A stretch of 8,053 nucleotides of DNA from Planctomycetaceae bacterium (GCA_031256755.1 JAIRPZ010000190.1:1-8053), one strand, 5' to 3'; shown: positions 1 to 7,435, counted from the first letter of the stretch. Program-made: numbers and translations. The notes: generated from the letters alone by a model not told the origin.

Positions 1-2
1 CT

Positions 3-248
3 GATGAAGAAAGTTGGTGGGAGGAAATCGGCGAGTTATCCTTGATGACGACCGGTGCAGAAAACAATGCACAACAGTTTGCATTGACTTCATTCGGCAA
101 CGGCATTTTCGGTCTCAAAAAAGGTTTGGATATTGATTTTGATGATGATCGCGACCATTCTTCGGCAACGCCTGAACCGGCAACGCTGGCGTTGTTCGGA
201 TTGGGCATTGCCGGTCTTGCCGTTTTGCGGAGCCGGCGGGGGAAATAA
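3..248 (+). CDS. C-terminal end of a PEP-CTERM sorted protein (5' truncated)
   Basis: The reading frame is open from the left edge, so the 81 residues seen are the tail of a longer protein whose start lies outside the window. The end has the three parts of a PEP-CTERM signal: a PEP motif (ATPEPATLAL), a hydrophobic segment (LALFGLGIAGLAVL) and a short basic tail (RSRRGK) before TAA. In this family the signal directs an exported protein to an exosortase, which removes the tail during surface or extracellular-matrix delivery. Just before the motif is an acidic stretch (DIDFDDDRDH), a common linker position. The functional domain is not visible, so substrate or role cannot be given. The signal is common in Planctomycetota, Verrucomicrobiota and many Proteobacteria. 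The TAA stop coincides with the first bases of an AT-rich tandem repeat. The exosortase gene is not in this window. Confidence 0.82.
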   Translation, partial: DEESWWEEIGELSLMTTGAENNAQQFALTSFGNGIFGLKKGLDIDFDDDRDHSSATPEPATLALFGLGIAGLAVLRSRRGK

Positions 249-265
249 TTGATAATTGATAATTA
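246..265 (+). repeat. 7-bp AT-rich tandem repeat overlapping the stop codon
   Basis: The 20 bases read TAATTGATAATTGATAATTA: two full AATTGAT units plus a partial third. The first TAA is the stop codon of the PEP-CTERM gene, so the repeat starts exactly at the gene end. It lies four bases before the GC-richer hairpin repeat at 269-340 and may form one composite intergenic element with it. Whether it recurs in the genome cannot be seen here. Confidence 0.7.
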
Positions 266-268
266 GAG

Positions 269-340
269 AGACGGCAGATTGCAGACGGCAGTTTGCAGCA
301 AGAAAGAATCTTTTCTGCTGCTGTCTGCAATCTGCCGTCT
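269..340. repeat. 14-bp tandem repeat with inverted copy, forming a long hairpin
   Basis: The left arm has two tandem 14-base units, GACGGCAGATTGCA (270-283) and GACGGCAGTTTGCA (284-297), differing at one base. The right arm carries the reverse complement of the first unit at 326-339, followed by an extra TGCCGTC. Bases 269-286 pair perfectly with 323-340 (18 bp). Inside, GCAGCA (295-300) pairs with TGCTGC (316-321), and the inner A/T-rich part pairs further, leaving a three-base loop. An asymmetric bulge at 287-294 matches the extra tandem unit. No T-run follows, so it does not look like a standard intrinsic terminator, though it could still end or protect the upstream transcript. It resembles a REP or MITE-like intergenic element. 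No transposase or clear target-site duplication is seen. Confidence 0.75.
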
Positions 341-529
341 GCCGTCTTTCTAAATGCCCGTCCGGCAAGGACTGCCCCGCTCTCTTCCATTCTATAATGC
401 GGAAAACCGTATTTTGTATTTTGATTTACTTTTTCACGGCAAAACGATCTCGGAATTCCGCCTATTGCACGAATGTCGGCAACAGGAAACCGGCAACAGT
501 GCGGCAGTCTCCCGTTTTTGTGTCCCCTC

Positions 530-556
530 TTGTTTTTTCCCCATTTGTGATAAAAT
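530..556 (+). promoter_or_regulatory. Candidate sigma70-type promoter for rpoC
   Basis: A -35-like TTGTTT (530-535) and a -10-like TAAAAT (551-556) are separated by 15 bases, shorter than the optimal 17. A TGA at 548-550 gives an extended -10 (TGn) that can compensate. Initiation would fall near 563, giving a leader of about 113 bases containing the hairpin at 586-623. This is a pattern match only; rpoC has no rpoB before it and so needs a promoter in this gap. Confidence 0.35.
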
Positions 557-585
557 AGGTCATTCCGATGAGAAGCAGTCCCTTC

Positions 586-623
586 CTCTACTTTTTTCGT
601 CCCTAAAACGAAACAAGGGAGAG
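586..623 (+). other. Potential hairpin in the rpoC leader
   Basis: TTTCGT (595-600) pairs with ACGAAA (608-613) around a seven-base loop. The stem extends through CTT/AAG (591-593 with 615-617) and CTCT/AGAG (586-589 with 620-623) across small internal mismatches, for about 13 pairs. It ends about 54 bases before the GTG start. No T-run follows, so it is not a canonical terminator. It could stabilise the message or bind a regulator; neither is shown by the sequence. Confidence 0.3.
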
Positions 624-665
624 ATTGCGCTTATTGCTTAACGCCGAACCGTCACCGTAACCAAC

Positions 666-670
666 AGGAG
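666..670 (+). promoter_or_regulatory. Ribosome binding site of rpoC
   Basis: AGGAG lies six bases before the GTG at 677. It supports that start over the ATG-like positions further in, and the encoded N-terminus (MSNELTYDRINDY) matches what is expected for beta'. It is the only clear Shine-Dalgarno sequence before a gene start in this window. Confidence 0.8.
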
Positions 671-676
671 ATTTCA

Positions 677-3600
677 GTGAGCAACGAATTAACCTATGAT
701 CGGATTAACGATTACTCTGCCGTTAAAATCAGTTTGGCAAAACCCGCTGATATTCGCCAATGGTCTTACGGCGAGGTCAAAAAGCCCGAAACCATCAATT
801 ACCGGACTTATCGACCGGAAAAGGACGGTCTCTTCTGCGAAAAAATCTTCGGTCCCGAAAAGGATTGGGAATGCGCCTGCGGTAAATACCGGGGCATGAA
901 ATATAAAGGAATGACGTGCGACCGGTGCGGCGTGAAAATTACGCACAGCCGCGTCCGCCGCAAACGGATGGGACACATCGATCTCGCCGCCCCCGTCGTC
1001 CATATCTGGTTCTTCAAAGCCGCCTCCAGCCGGCTGGCAACCCTCCTCTCCATGAAAGCAAGCAGTTTGGAGAAAGTGATTTATTTTCAGGATTACGTCG
1101 TGATCGACCCCGGGAATACCCAGACCAAAGTTTACGATCTCCTGAACGAAGAAGAATACCGGAAATGCCGGGAAGAAGATCGGGGAAACGGAAAATTTCA
1201 CGCCGATATGGGCGCAGAAGCCATCCGAAAATTACTGCAAAACCTTGATCTCGTCAAATTATCCGATGAGTTGCGCAAAGAACTCGAAGAAACGAAATCG
1301 AAACAGCGGAAAAAAGACATTATTAACCGGCTGAAACTGGTCGAATCGCTGCGGGACAGCGACAACAAGCCGGAATGGATGGTTCTCGATGCCATTCCGG
1401 TGATTCCGCCGGATTTGCGTCCGCTCGTCCTGCTGGAATCGGGAACATTTGCGACCAGCGATTTGAACGACTTGTACCGCCGGATTATTAACCGGAATTC
1501 CCGGCTCAAAAAATTAGTTGACCTGAACGCGCCGGAAGTGATTATCCGCAACGAAAAACGCATGTTGCAGCAATCGGTGGATTCGCTGTTCGACAATAAC
1601 CGCTGCCGCCGTCCGGTTCTCGGTTCAAGCAACCGTCCGCTCAAATCCCTGACCGATATGATCAAAGGAAAACAGGGACGGTTTCGGGAAAATCTGCTCG
1701 GTAAGCGGGTCGATTATTCCGCACGTTCCGTGATTGTGGTCGGTCCGCACCTGCGGCTGCATCAATGCGGTCTGCCGAAAAAGATCGCTCTGGAACTGTT
1801 TCAGCCGTTTATCATCCGCCGCCTGAAAGAGTTGCAGCATGCCGACACGATCAAAAGTGCAAAGAAAATGCTTGAACGCAAAGATGAAGAGGTTTGGGAT
1901 ATTCTGGAAGAGGTGATTCAGAATCACCCTGTTCTCCTGAACCGTGCGCCGACGCTGCACCGGATGGGTATTCAGGCGTTTGAACCGATTCTCGTGGAAG
2001 GAAACGCTATCAAACTGCATCCGCTGGTTTGCCGGGGATTCAATGCGGACTTTGACGGCGACCAAATGGCGGTTCACCTTCCGCTTTCGCTGGAAGCACA
2101 GGTAGAAGCCCATACCTTGATGCTCGCCACAAACAACATTTTCAGTCCGGCAAACGGTTCGCCGATTATCTCCCCCTCGCAAGACGTAGTGATGGGCTGC
2201 TATTACATCACCCTTCAGCGTCCCGGTGTCAAAGGAGAAGGCATGGCGTTTGCCAGCCGCGATGAAGTGTTAATGGCTTACGCTCATAAAAAAGTCGGTC
2301 TGCACGCCAAAATCAAAGTCCGCATGCCGGCAGGACGCTGGCTTAAAACCGACCGTACCGTCACCGAAGGAAAAATTTTCGAAACCACACCGGGGCGGAT
2401 TATTTTCAACGGCATTCTGAAAAAAGGGATGCCCTATTACAACGATACGCTGAAATCCGCCGGTCTTCAGGCGGTCATCAGCGATTGTTTCGAATACGTC
2501 GGGCGGCGGGAAACGATTGACTTTCTTGACCGGCTGATGCGGCTCGGTTTCGAGGAAAGTACCAAAAGCGGACTGTCCTTTGCAACAGACGATTTGGTCA
2601 CGCCGAAATCGAAACTGTCCATTATCGAAGACGGCGAAAAAGAAGTCGAAAAAGTCCGGCAGCGTTATGAAGACGGCATCATTGCTGAAGTCGAGCGGTA
2701 TAACAAAGTGATTGACACATGGACACATGCCCGCGAAGTCATGACGGCGGATATGATGAAGGAACTTGAAAGCGACTTCCGAAAGGAACGGGGCTGGGAA
2801 GGATGGTATGTCAATCCGATTTACCTGATGGCGATTTCCGGTGCGCGGGGCGGTCAGGAACAAATCCGCCAACTTGCAGCGATGCGGGGATTGATGGCGA
2901 AACCGAACGGAAAAATTATCGAAACGCCGATTAAGGCAAACTTCCGCGAGGGATTGAACGTGCTGGAGTATTTCAGTTCCACTCACGGCGCACGGAAAGG
3001 GCTGGCGGATACCGCCTTGAAAACGGCGGACTCCGGTTATATGACCCGAAAACTGGCAGACGTAGCACAAAACGTTGTCGTTACGATGGACGATTGCGGT
3101 ACGTCGCAGGGAATCACCAAAGGGGTTATTTACCGCGGCGAAAAAGTGGAAGTCAGTTTGGCGGACTCGATTCGGGGACGCGTTTCCCGCTCGAACATTG
3201 TCAATCCGATCACCGATGAAGTCATCGTCCGGGAAAACGAATTGATTACATGGGAAATTGCCCGGAAAATCGAAGAACTCGGTTTGGAAAAAATCCAAAT
3301 CCGCAGTCCGATGACGTGTGAAGCCGAACTCGGTATTTGCGCCAAGTGCTACGGCATGGACTTATCGACCAGCCGGGAAGTCGAACAAGGACTCGCGGTC
3401 GGAATTATTGCCGCCCAGAGTATCGGCGAACCCGGTACGCAATTGACGATGCGGACGTTCCACATCGGCGGTACGGCTTCGCGTGAAATTGAGGAAAGCG
3501 ATATTAAATCAAAACATCCCGGTTTTGCGAAATTCGTCCAACTCGAAGTGATTGAAAACGAGTCGAAACAGCGGGTTTCACTTTCCCGAAACGGGGCGGT

Positions 3601-5059
3601 GGCGATTGTTGACCAAAAGGGGCGTGAACGGGAACGGTACAGCATACCGGTCGGTGCCATGCTCAACGTCACAGACGGCGGTGAGATTAAATCCGGCGAC
3701 ATTATTTGCAACTGGGATCCGCACAACGTTCCGATTTTGGCAAAAGCCGCCGGTATCGTCAGTTTTGTGGACATTGTTGACGGGGAAACCGTGCGTGTGG
3801 AAAAAGAATTGACCACCGGCAAGTCCGTGCGGACAGTGATGGATTTGAAAGGGGACCGAGTTCCGCAGATCGACATTAAGTCCCCTAACGGCAAAGAGGT
3901 CTTGGACTACTACTATATTCCCGGTCGGGCGATGATTGAAGTCGAGAACGGTGCCAGCGTGAAACGCGGGGCATTGCTTGCCAAAACACCGCGTGAAAGT
4001 GGTAAAACGCAGGACATCACGGGCGGTCTGCCCCGCGTTACCGAAATTTTTGAAGCCCGTAAACCGAAAGACCCGGCGGTCGTTGCCGAAATTGACGGCG
4101 TTGTCGAACTCGGTCAAAAGCGGCACGGCAAACGGACAATTGTCGTCAAAAACGAAGAAACCGGCATTGAACGTATTCATGACATTTCCTACGGGAAACA
4201 CCTTCGGGTGCAGTCCGGTGATTTTGTCAAAGCGGGCGATGCCATCACGGACGGGCCGCTTGTTCCGCACGACATTCTGCGGATTTCCGGCGAAGAAGAA
4301 TTGCAGGAATATCTGGTACGCGAAGTGCAGGGTGTTTACCGCAGTCAGAAAGTGAAGATCAACGATAAACATATTGAAGTGATCATCTCGCAAATGCTGC
4401 GCAAGGTTCGGATTGAATCGGCGGGCGATACGAAATTGCTGGAAGGAGTTCAGGTTGACCGGTTCACGTTCCGCAAAGCGAACAAGGAAATTGCCGCGTG
4501 TGTCAAAGTGGATGAACCGGGCGATACCCAGTTGGAGCCGGGAACGATTATCCGCCGGGATGCGTTTGAACAGATCAACGATGCAACGGAAGCCGAAGGC
4601 GGTAAAACAGCCACGTGCAAGCCGGCGCGGCTGGCACAGGCATCCACGCAGTTGCTCGGCATCACGAAAGCGGCGGTGCAAAGTTCCAGTTTTATTTCGG
4701 CGGCAAGTTTTCAGGAAACAACGAAAGTGCTTACGGAATCCGCACTGGCAAGCCGGACGGACAATCTGATCGGTTTGAAAGAAAACGTCATCCTCGGACA
4801 TTTGATTCCTGCCGGTACCGGTTTCCATCGGTATCAGGAGGCGCAGTGGAAATTAAATGACGAAGCCGCAGCGGCATTAGCGGCGGTACAAACACCGGTG
4901 AAACCGAAAGATTTTACGCTTCTGAACGATTTGCCGGAAGCGGCGGTGCTTGCCGAAACGGCGGACTACGATTACCGTTCGCAGTTTTTCAATGAAGCCG
5001 TACCGGAAGAAGATAACGAGGCGTTTGATGACGACATTACCGGTGCCTACGGCGATTGA
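677..5059 (+). CDS. rpoC: DNA-directed RNA polymerase subunit beta'
   Basis: This is the complete catalytic beta' subunit, 1460 residues against about 1407 in E. coli. The N-terminal zinc-binding cysteines are C66, C68, C81 and C84. The rudder/switch region (GRFRENLLGKRVDYSARS) starts near 334. The active-site NADFDGDQM at 456-464 carries the Mg-binding D458, D460 and D462. The second zinc site is C807, C881, C888 and C891. The trigger loop (QSIGEPGTQLTMRTFHIGG, 914-932) keeps M925, R926 and H929. It is interrupted by a long insertion (about 936-1110) resembling the E. coli SI3 domain, then resumes at QDITGGLPR (1112-1120). The conserved C-terminal region (SFISAASFQETTKVL) is at 1338-1352. 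The last 70 residues form an Ala/Glu/Asp-rich tail ending DDDITGAYGD. All catalytic residues are present. It starts at GTG with a good ribosome binding site. Unusually, no rpoB precedes it and no rpsL-rpsG-fusA follows. Confidence 0.98.
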   Translation: MSNELTYDRINDYSAVKISLAKPADIRQWSYGEVKKPETINYRTYRPEKDGLFCEKIFGPEKDWECACGKYRGMKYKGMTCDRCGVKITHSRVRRKRMGHIDLAAPVVHIWFFKAASSRLATLLSMKASSLEKVIYFQDYVVIDPGNTQTKVYDLLNEEEYRKCREEDRGNGKFHADMGAEAIRKLLQNLDLVKLSDELRKELEETKSKQRKKDIINRLKLVESLRDSDNKPEWMVLDAIPVIPPDLRPLVLLESGTFATSDLNDLYRRIINRNSRLKKLVDLNAPEVIIRNEKRMLQQSVDSLFDNNRCRRPVLGSSNRPLKSLTDMIKGKQGRFRENLLGKRVDYSARSVIVVGPHLRLHQCGLPKKIALELFQPFIIRRLKELQHADTIKSAKKMLERKDEEVWDILEEVIQNHPVLLNRAPTLHRMGIQAFEPILVEGNAIKLHPLVCRGFNADFDGDQMAVHLPLSLEAQVEAHTLMLATNNIFSPANGSPIISPSQDVVMGCYYITLQRPGVKGEGMAFASRDEVLMAYAHKKVGLHAKIKVRMPAGRWLKTDRTVTEGKIFETTPGRIIFNGILKKGMPYYNDTLKSAGLQAVISDCFEYVGRRETIDFLDRLMRLGFEESTKSGLSFATDDLVTPKSKLSIIEDGEKEVEKVRQRYEDGIIAEVERYNKVIDTWTHAREVMTADMMKELESDFRKERGWEGWYVNPIYLMAISGARGGQEQIRQLAAMRGLMAKPNGKIIETPIKANFREGLNVLEYFSSTHGARKGLADTALKTADSGYMTRKLADVAQNVVVTMDDCGTSQGITKGVIYRGEKVEVSLADSIRGRVSRSNIVNPITDEVIVRENELITWEIARKIEELGLEKIQIRSPMTCEAELGICAKCYGMDLSTSREVEQGLAVGIIAAQSIGEPGTQLTMRTFHIGGTASREIEESDIKSKHPGFAKFVQLEVIENESKQRVSLSRNGAVAIVDQKGRERERYSIPVGAMLNVTDGGEIKSGDIICNWDPHNVPILAKAAGIVSFVDIVDGETVRVEKELTTGKSVRTVMDLKGDRVPQIDIKSPNGKEVLDYYYIPGRAMIEVENGASVKRGALLAKTPRESGKTQDITGGLPRVTEIFEARKPKDPAVVAEIDGVVELGQKRHGKRTIVVKNEETGIERIHDISYGKHLRVQSGDFVKAGDAITDGPLVPHDILRISGEEELQEYLVREVQGVYRSQKVKINDKHIEVIISQMLRKVRIESAGDTKLLEGVQVDRFTFRKANKEIAACVKVDEPGDTQLEPGTIIRRDAFEQINDATEAEGGKTATCKPARLAQASTQLLGITKAAVQSSSFISAASFQETTKVLTESALASRTDNLIGLKENVILGHLIPAGTGFHRYQEAQWKLNDEAAAALAAVQTPVKPKDFTLLNDLPEAAVLAETADYDYRSQFFNEAVPEEDNEAFDDDITGAYGD

Positions 5060-5100
5060 CCGGTACGGCATTGCCGCGGGCTGTATCCGTTGATAAATGC

Positions 5101-5131
5101 TTTGGCGTGACATTTTTGGTGTGGCATTTTT
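5101..5131 (+). repeat. 14-bp tandem duplication directly before recR
   Basis: TTTGGCGTGACATTTTT (5101-5117) and TTTGGTGTGGCATTTTT (5115-5131) are 17-base copies offset by 14 and differing at two bases (C/T and A/G). The second copy ends two bases before the recR ATG at 5133. The repeat lies where a Shine-Dalgarno would be expected and none is present. It argues against starting recR at the in-frame ATG at 5097, which would translate the duplicated leader. Confidence 0.7.
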
Positions 5132-5132
5132 T

Positions 5133-5741
5133 ATGACAGAATTGACCGAATCCGTTTCGCGGATGATTCAGGAATTTGCAAAACTGCCGGGATTGGGAAA
5201 AAAATCGGCGGAGAGAATTGCGTATCATCTGCTCAAAGTCAGCAAGCCGGAAGCCCTTGCCCTTGCCGATTCGATTCGGACGGTGAAAGAAAATGTCCGC
5301 TATTGTAAACACTGTTTTAATTTAACGGTTGAAGAACTTTGCGAAATTTGCAAAGATGCCGGCAGGGATCAATCGATTCTGTGTGTGGTGGAACAGCCGC
5401 AGGATTTAATTCTGCTTGAAAAAACGGGGCGGTATAACGGGCTGTACCATGTTCTTCTTGGACGTTTGGCACCGCTTGAAAAGATTACGCCGGATCAGTT
5501 GAGTATTGCGGCACTGGTACGGCGGATTCAGCATGGGGATTTCCGTGAATTGGTGATGGGGACGAATCCGACGGTGGAGGGGGATACAACTGCCCGCTAT
5601 ATTATCGGGCAGTTGGAATCGTTGCCGAATAAGCCGAAGATTACGCGGTTAGCGCGGGGGATTGTTACCGGCAGCGATTTGCAATTTGCCAATGCGGAGA
5701 TGCTTTCTGAAGCCATTTCCGAGCGGCAGATTATGCAGTGA
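5133..5741 (+). CDS. recR: Recombination mediator protein RecR
   Basis: RecR works with RecO, and with RecF where present, to displace SSB and load RecA on gapped single-stranded DNA in daughter-strand gap repair. The 202-residue product matches the usual length of about 200. A helix-hairpin-helix segment (LPGLGKKSAERIAYHLL) spans 18-34. A four-cysteine zinc finger uses C58, C61, C70 and C73. The Toprim domain begins at SILCVVEQPQD (81-91, with E87) and includes TNPTVEGDTTARYI at 144-157. The C-terminus has TRLARGIVTGSDLQFAN, typical of the family. I chose ATG 5133 because it gives the family length and N-terminus; ATG 5097 would add 12 atypical residues. No Shine-Dalgarno is visible; the leader is T-rich. 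It lies 73 bases after rpoC with no obvious terminator, so readthrough from rpoC is possible. In many bacteria recR follows dnaX and ybaB/ebfC; neither is here. Confidence 0.96.
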   Translation: MTELTESVSRMIQEFAKLPGLGKKSAERIAYHLLKVSKPEALALADSIRTVKENVRYCKHCFNLTVEELCEICKDAGRDQSILCVVEQPQDLILLEKTGRYNGLYHVLLGRLAPLEKITPDQLSIAALVRRIQHGDFRELVMGTNPTVEGDTTARYIIGQLESLPNKPKITRLARGIVTGSDLQFANAEMLSEAISERQIMQ

Positions 5742-5801
5742 TGACCGGATTTCGGGACACAAAACCTCAACTGCGGCAAAGCGGATTCGGTATCACGGTT
5801 T

Positions 5802-5819
5802 TCCGGCATAAAAGCCGGA
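5802..5819. other. Small GC-rich hairpin between recR and comM
   Basis: TCCGGC (5802-5807) pairs with GCCGGA (5814-5819) around the loop ATAAAA. It sits 61 bases after the recR stop and 70 before the comM start. No T-run follows on either strand, so an intrinsic terminator is not supported. It may be a chance inverted repeat in a GC-rich spacer. Confidence 0.3.
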
Positions 5820-5888
5820 CGGGCAGTACCGCACACAGCGTTTGTGATGAGGTACAATGACAGCGAACCTTCTATCATCAACCGCCTT

Positions 5889-7424
5889 ATGCTTGTCAAA
5901 CTCAAAACATTTTCGCTGCTCGGCATTGATGCCGTTCCGGTTGAAGTCGAAGTCGATTGCTCCGATATCGGAATGCCGAAAACGATTATGGTCGGACTGC
6001 CCGATGCCGTCGTCAAAGAAAGTACCTACCGCATCGAAAGAGCGGTGGAAAATTCCGGCTATTTCAACCCCGTTCACCGCGTTGTCATCAATCTTGCCCC
6101 TGCCGATTTACCGAAACAAGCCGCCTCGTTTGACTTGCCCATTTCCCTCGGACTCCTTGCCGGCAGCGGACAAATTCCTGCCGAAAAATTAAACCAAACC
6201 GCTGTTGTCGGCGAACTGGCTCTGGACGGCACCATGCGTCCGATCAAAGGTTCACTCTCTGTGGCCCTTGCTGCCAAAGCCCTCGGAATGTCCGAGTTGA
6301 TTGTCCCTGCCGAAAACGCCGCCGAAGCCGCTGTGGTCGAAGGCATCCGTGTCTTTCCGGTCAAAACATTAGCCGAAGCCGTCGCTTTTTTCAGCGGCAG
6401 TGCTGCACTTGAACCGCATACGCCGCTCCATACCGAAGTGTTTGATCAACTTGCCGCTTACGAATCGGATTTTTCCGAAGTCAAAGGGCAGGAATCCGCC
6501 AAGCGGGCGATCACTGTTGCAGCGGCAGGCGGACACAATATCCTGATGATCGGCCCGCCCGGCACCGGTAAATCGATGCTTGCCAAACGGTTCTCGACGG
6601 TGCTGCCGAAAATGTCGCTGGACGAAGCACTGGAAACAACACGGATATTCAGCGTTTCCGGCAATTTGAAATTAAACGAGCCGCTGATAGCGGTTCGTCC
6701 GTTCCGCGAGCCGCATCATACGATCAGCGAACCCGGTTTGGCAGGCGGCGGATCGCCGCCGAGTCCGGGCGAAATCAGTTTGGCACATAACGGCGTACTC
6801 TTTCTCGATGAGTTGCCGGAGTTTAACCGCCGGACACTGGAAGTGCTGCGGCAGCCGCTCGAAGACGGTTATGTAACGATTGCCAGAGTATCGCAAACGA
6901 GTACCTTTCCTGCCAATTTTATTTTGATTGCGGCATTGAATCCGTGTCCGTGCGGCTACCGGAACGATCCCCGCCGGCAATGCCGGTGTTCGCCGGTGCA
7001 AATTGAGCGGTATATGAACCGGATCAGCGGGCCGCTTCTTGACCGGATTGACATTCACATTGAAGTTCCGCCGGTGGATTATGCGGAGTTATCGGCGGCG
7101 GCACCGGGAACGTCCAGTGCGGAAATCCGCCGTCAGGTGTTAGCGGCACGGCAGATTCAGGAAATGCGTTTTGCGAAGACGAAGATACGCTACAATGCGG
7201 ATATGTCGCACCGGCAGATTCTTCACCACTGCAAGTTGAGCGAGCAGGGACATACGGTTTTGCGGACGGCAATTGAGGATTTCGGATTATCGGCAAGAGC
7301 GCACGACAAGATATTGCGGATCGCAAGAACGATTGCGGATTTAGAAAATTCGGAAAACATTTCGCCGATGCACTTATTCGAAGCGATCTCTTACCGGACG
7401 CTGGATCGGAAACTTTGGGCGTGA
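5889..7424 (+). CDS. comM: YifB/ComM family AAA+ ATPase (Mg-chelatase-like)
   Basis: The product is 511 residues from ATG 5889, the normal family length. An N-terminal Lon/S5-like ChlI domain contains NLAPADLPK (68-76), FDLPI (81-85) and GELALDGTMRPIKG (108-121). The AAA+ domain has Walker A GPPGTGKS (222-229) and Walker B GVLFLDE (302-308). It also has NPCPCG (351-356) with a possible four-cysteine site (C353, C355, C365, C367) and LLDR (383-386) with a candidate arginine finger R386. A C-terminal Mg-chelatase helical segment (LSARAHDKILRIARTIADLE) covers 467-486. ComM is a branch-migration helicase aiding integration of transforming DNA in Vibrio; many non-competent bacteria also carry it. 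An in-frame GTG at 5844 would add 15 residues unlike the family. No Shine-Dalgarno is visible; a TACAAT at 5853-5858 could be a -10 box, without a good -35. Alanine and arginine codon choice changes abruptly near residue 198. Confidence 0.95.
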   Translation: MLVKLKTFSLLGIDAVPVEVEVDCSDIGMPKTIMVGLPDAVVKESTYRIERAVENSGYFNPVHRVVINLAPADLPKQAASFDLPISLGLLAGSGQIPAEKLNQTAVVGELALDGTMRPIKGSLSVALAAKALGMSELIVPAENAAEAAVVEGIRVFPVKTLAEAVAFFSGSAALEPHTPLHTEVFDQLAAYESDFSEVKGQESAKRAITVAAAGGHNILMIGPPGTGKSMLAKRFSTVLPKMSLDEALETTRIFSVSGNLKLNEPLIAVRPFREPHHTISEPGLAGGGSPPSPGEISLAHNGVLFLDELPEFNRRTLEVLRQPLEDGYVTIARVSQTSTFPANFILIAALNPCPCGYRNDPRRQCRCSPVQIERYMNRISGPLLDRIDIHIEVPPVDYAELSAAAPGTSSAEIRRQVLAARQIQEMRFAKTKIRYNADMSHRQILHHCKLSEQGHTVLRTAIEDFGLSARAHDKILRIARTIADLENSENISPMHLFEAISYRTLDRKLWA

Positions 7425-7435
7425 AGCATTGCTGA

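Larger units (their letters stand above)
249..676. other. Intergenic region upstream of rpoC
   Basis: These 428 bases separate the PEP-CTERM gene from rpoC. The first 100 hold the AT tandem repeat and the hairpin repeat. The remainder is T- and pyrimidine-rich and holds a candidate promoter (530-556), a leader hairpin (586-623) and the rpoC ribosome binding site. A perfect TATAAT occurs at 393-398, but no recognisable -35 box lies 16 to 18 bases upstream. Two overlapping open frames here (256-558 and 354-641) have no recognisable protein features and run through the repeat or the leader, so I treat them as non-coding. No tRNA or known riboswitch was recognised. Confidence 0.6.

Noticed and set aside
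393..398. Perfect TATAAT
   Set aside because: No acceptable -35 box at 16-18 bases and no extended -10; it may be chance in an AT-rich gap.
354..641. 95-codon frame in the gap before rpoC, and an overlapping 100-codon frame at 256-558
   Set aside because: Both overlap repeats or the leader, have no Shine-Dalgarno and no recognisable protein features, and the region has promoter-like, non-coding character.
2270..3298. 342-codon open frame on the minus strand within rpoC
   Set aside because: It is antisense to the beta' core including the bridge-helix region, has low-complexity Phe/Asp/Arg content and no family features.
3578..4828. 416-codon open frame on the minus strand within rpoC
   Set aside because: It lies wholly antisense to a fully conserved stretch of beta', and its translation has no recognisable domain. 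Long antisense frames are common opposite codon-biased genes.
5060..5096. Palindromic CGGCATTGCCG after rpoC as a terminator
   Set aside because: The stem is only five pairs around one base, with no T-run, so it cannot form a normal terminator hairpin.
5097..5132. Upstream ATG extension of recR by 12 residues
   Set aside because: The added residues (MLWRDIFGVAFF) are unlike RecR N-termini and are encoded by a tandem duplication; ATG 5133 gives the family length.
5844..5888. GTG extension of comM by 15 residues
   Set aside because: ComM proteins normally start close to the segment encoded from ATG 5889, and no ribosome binding site supports the GTG.
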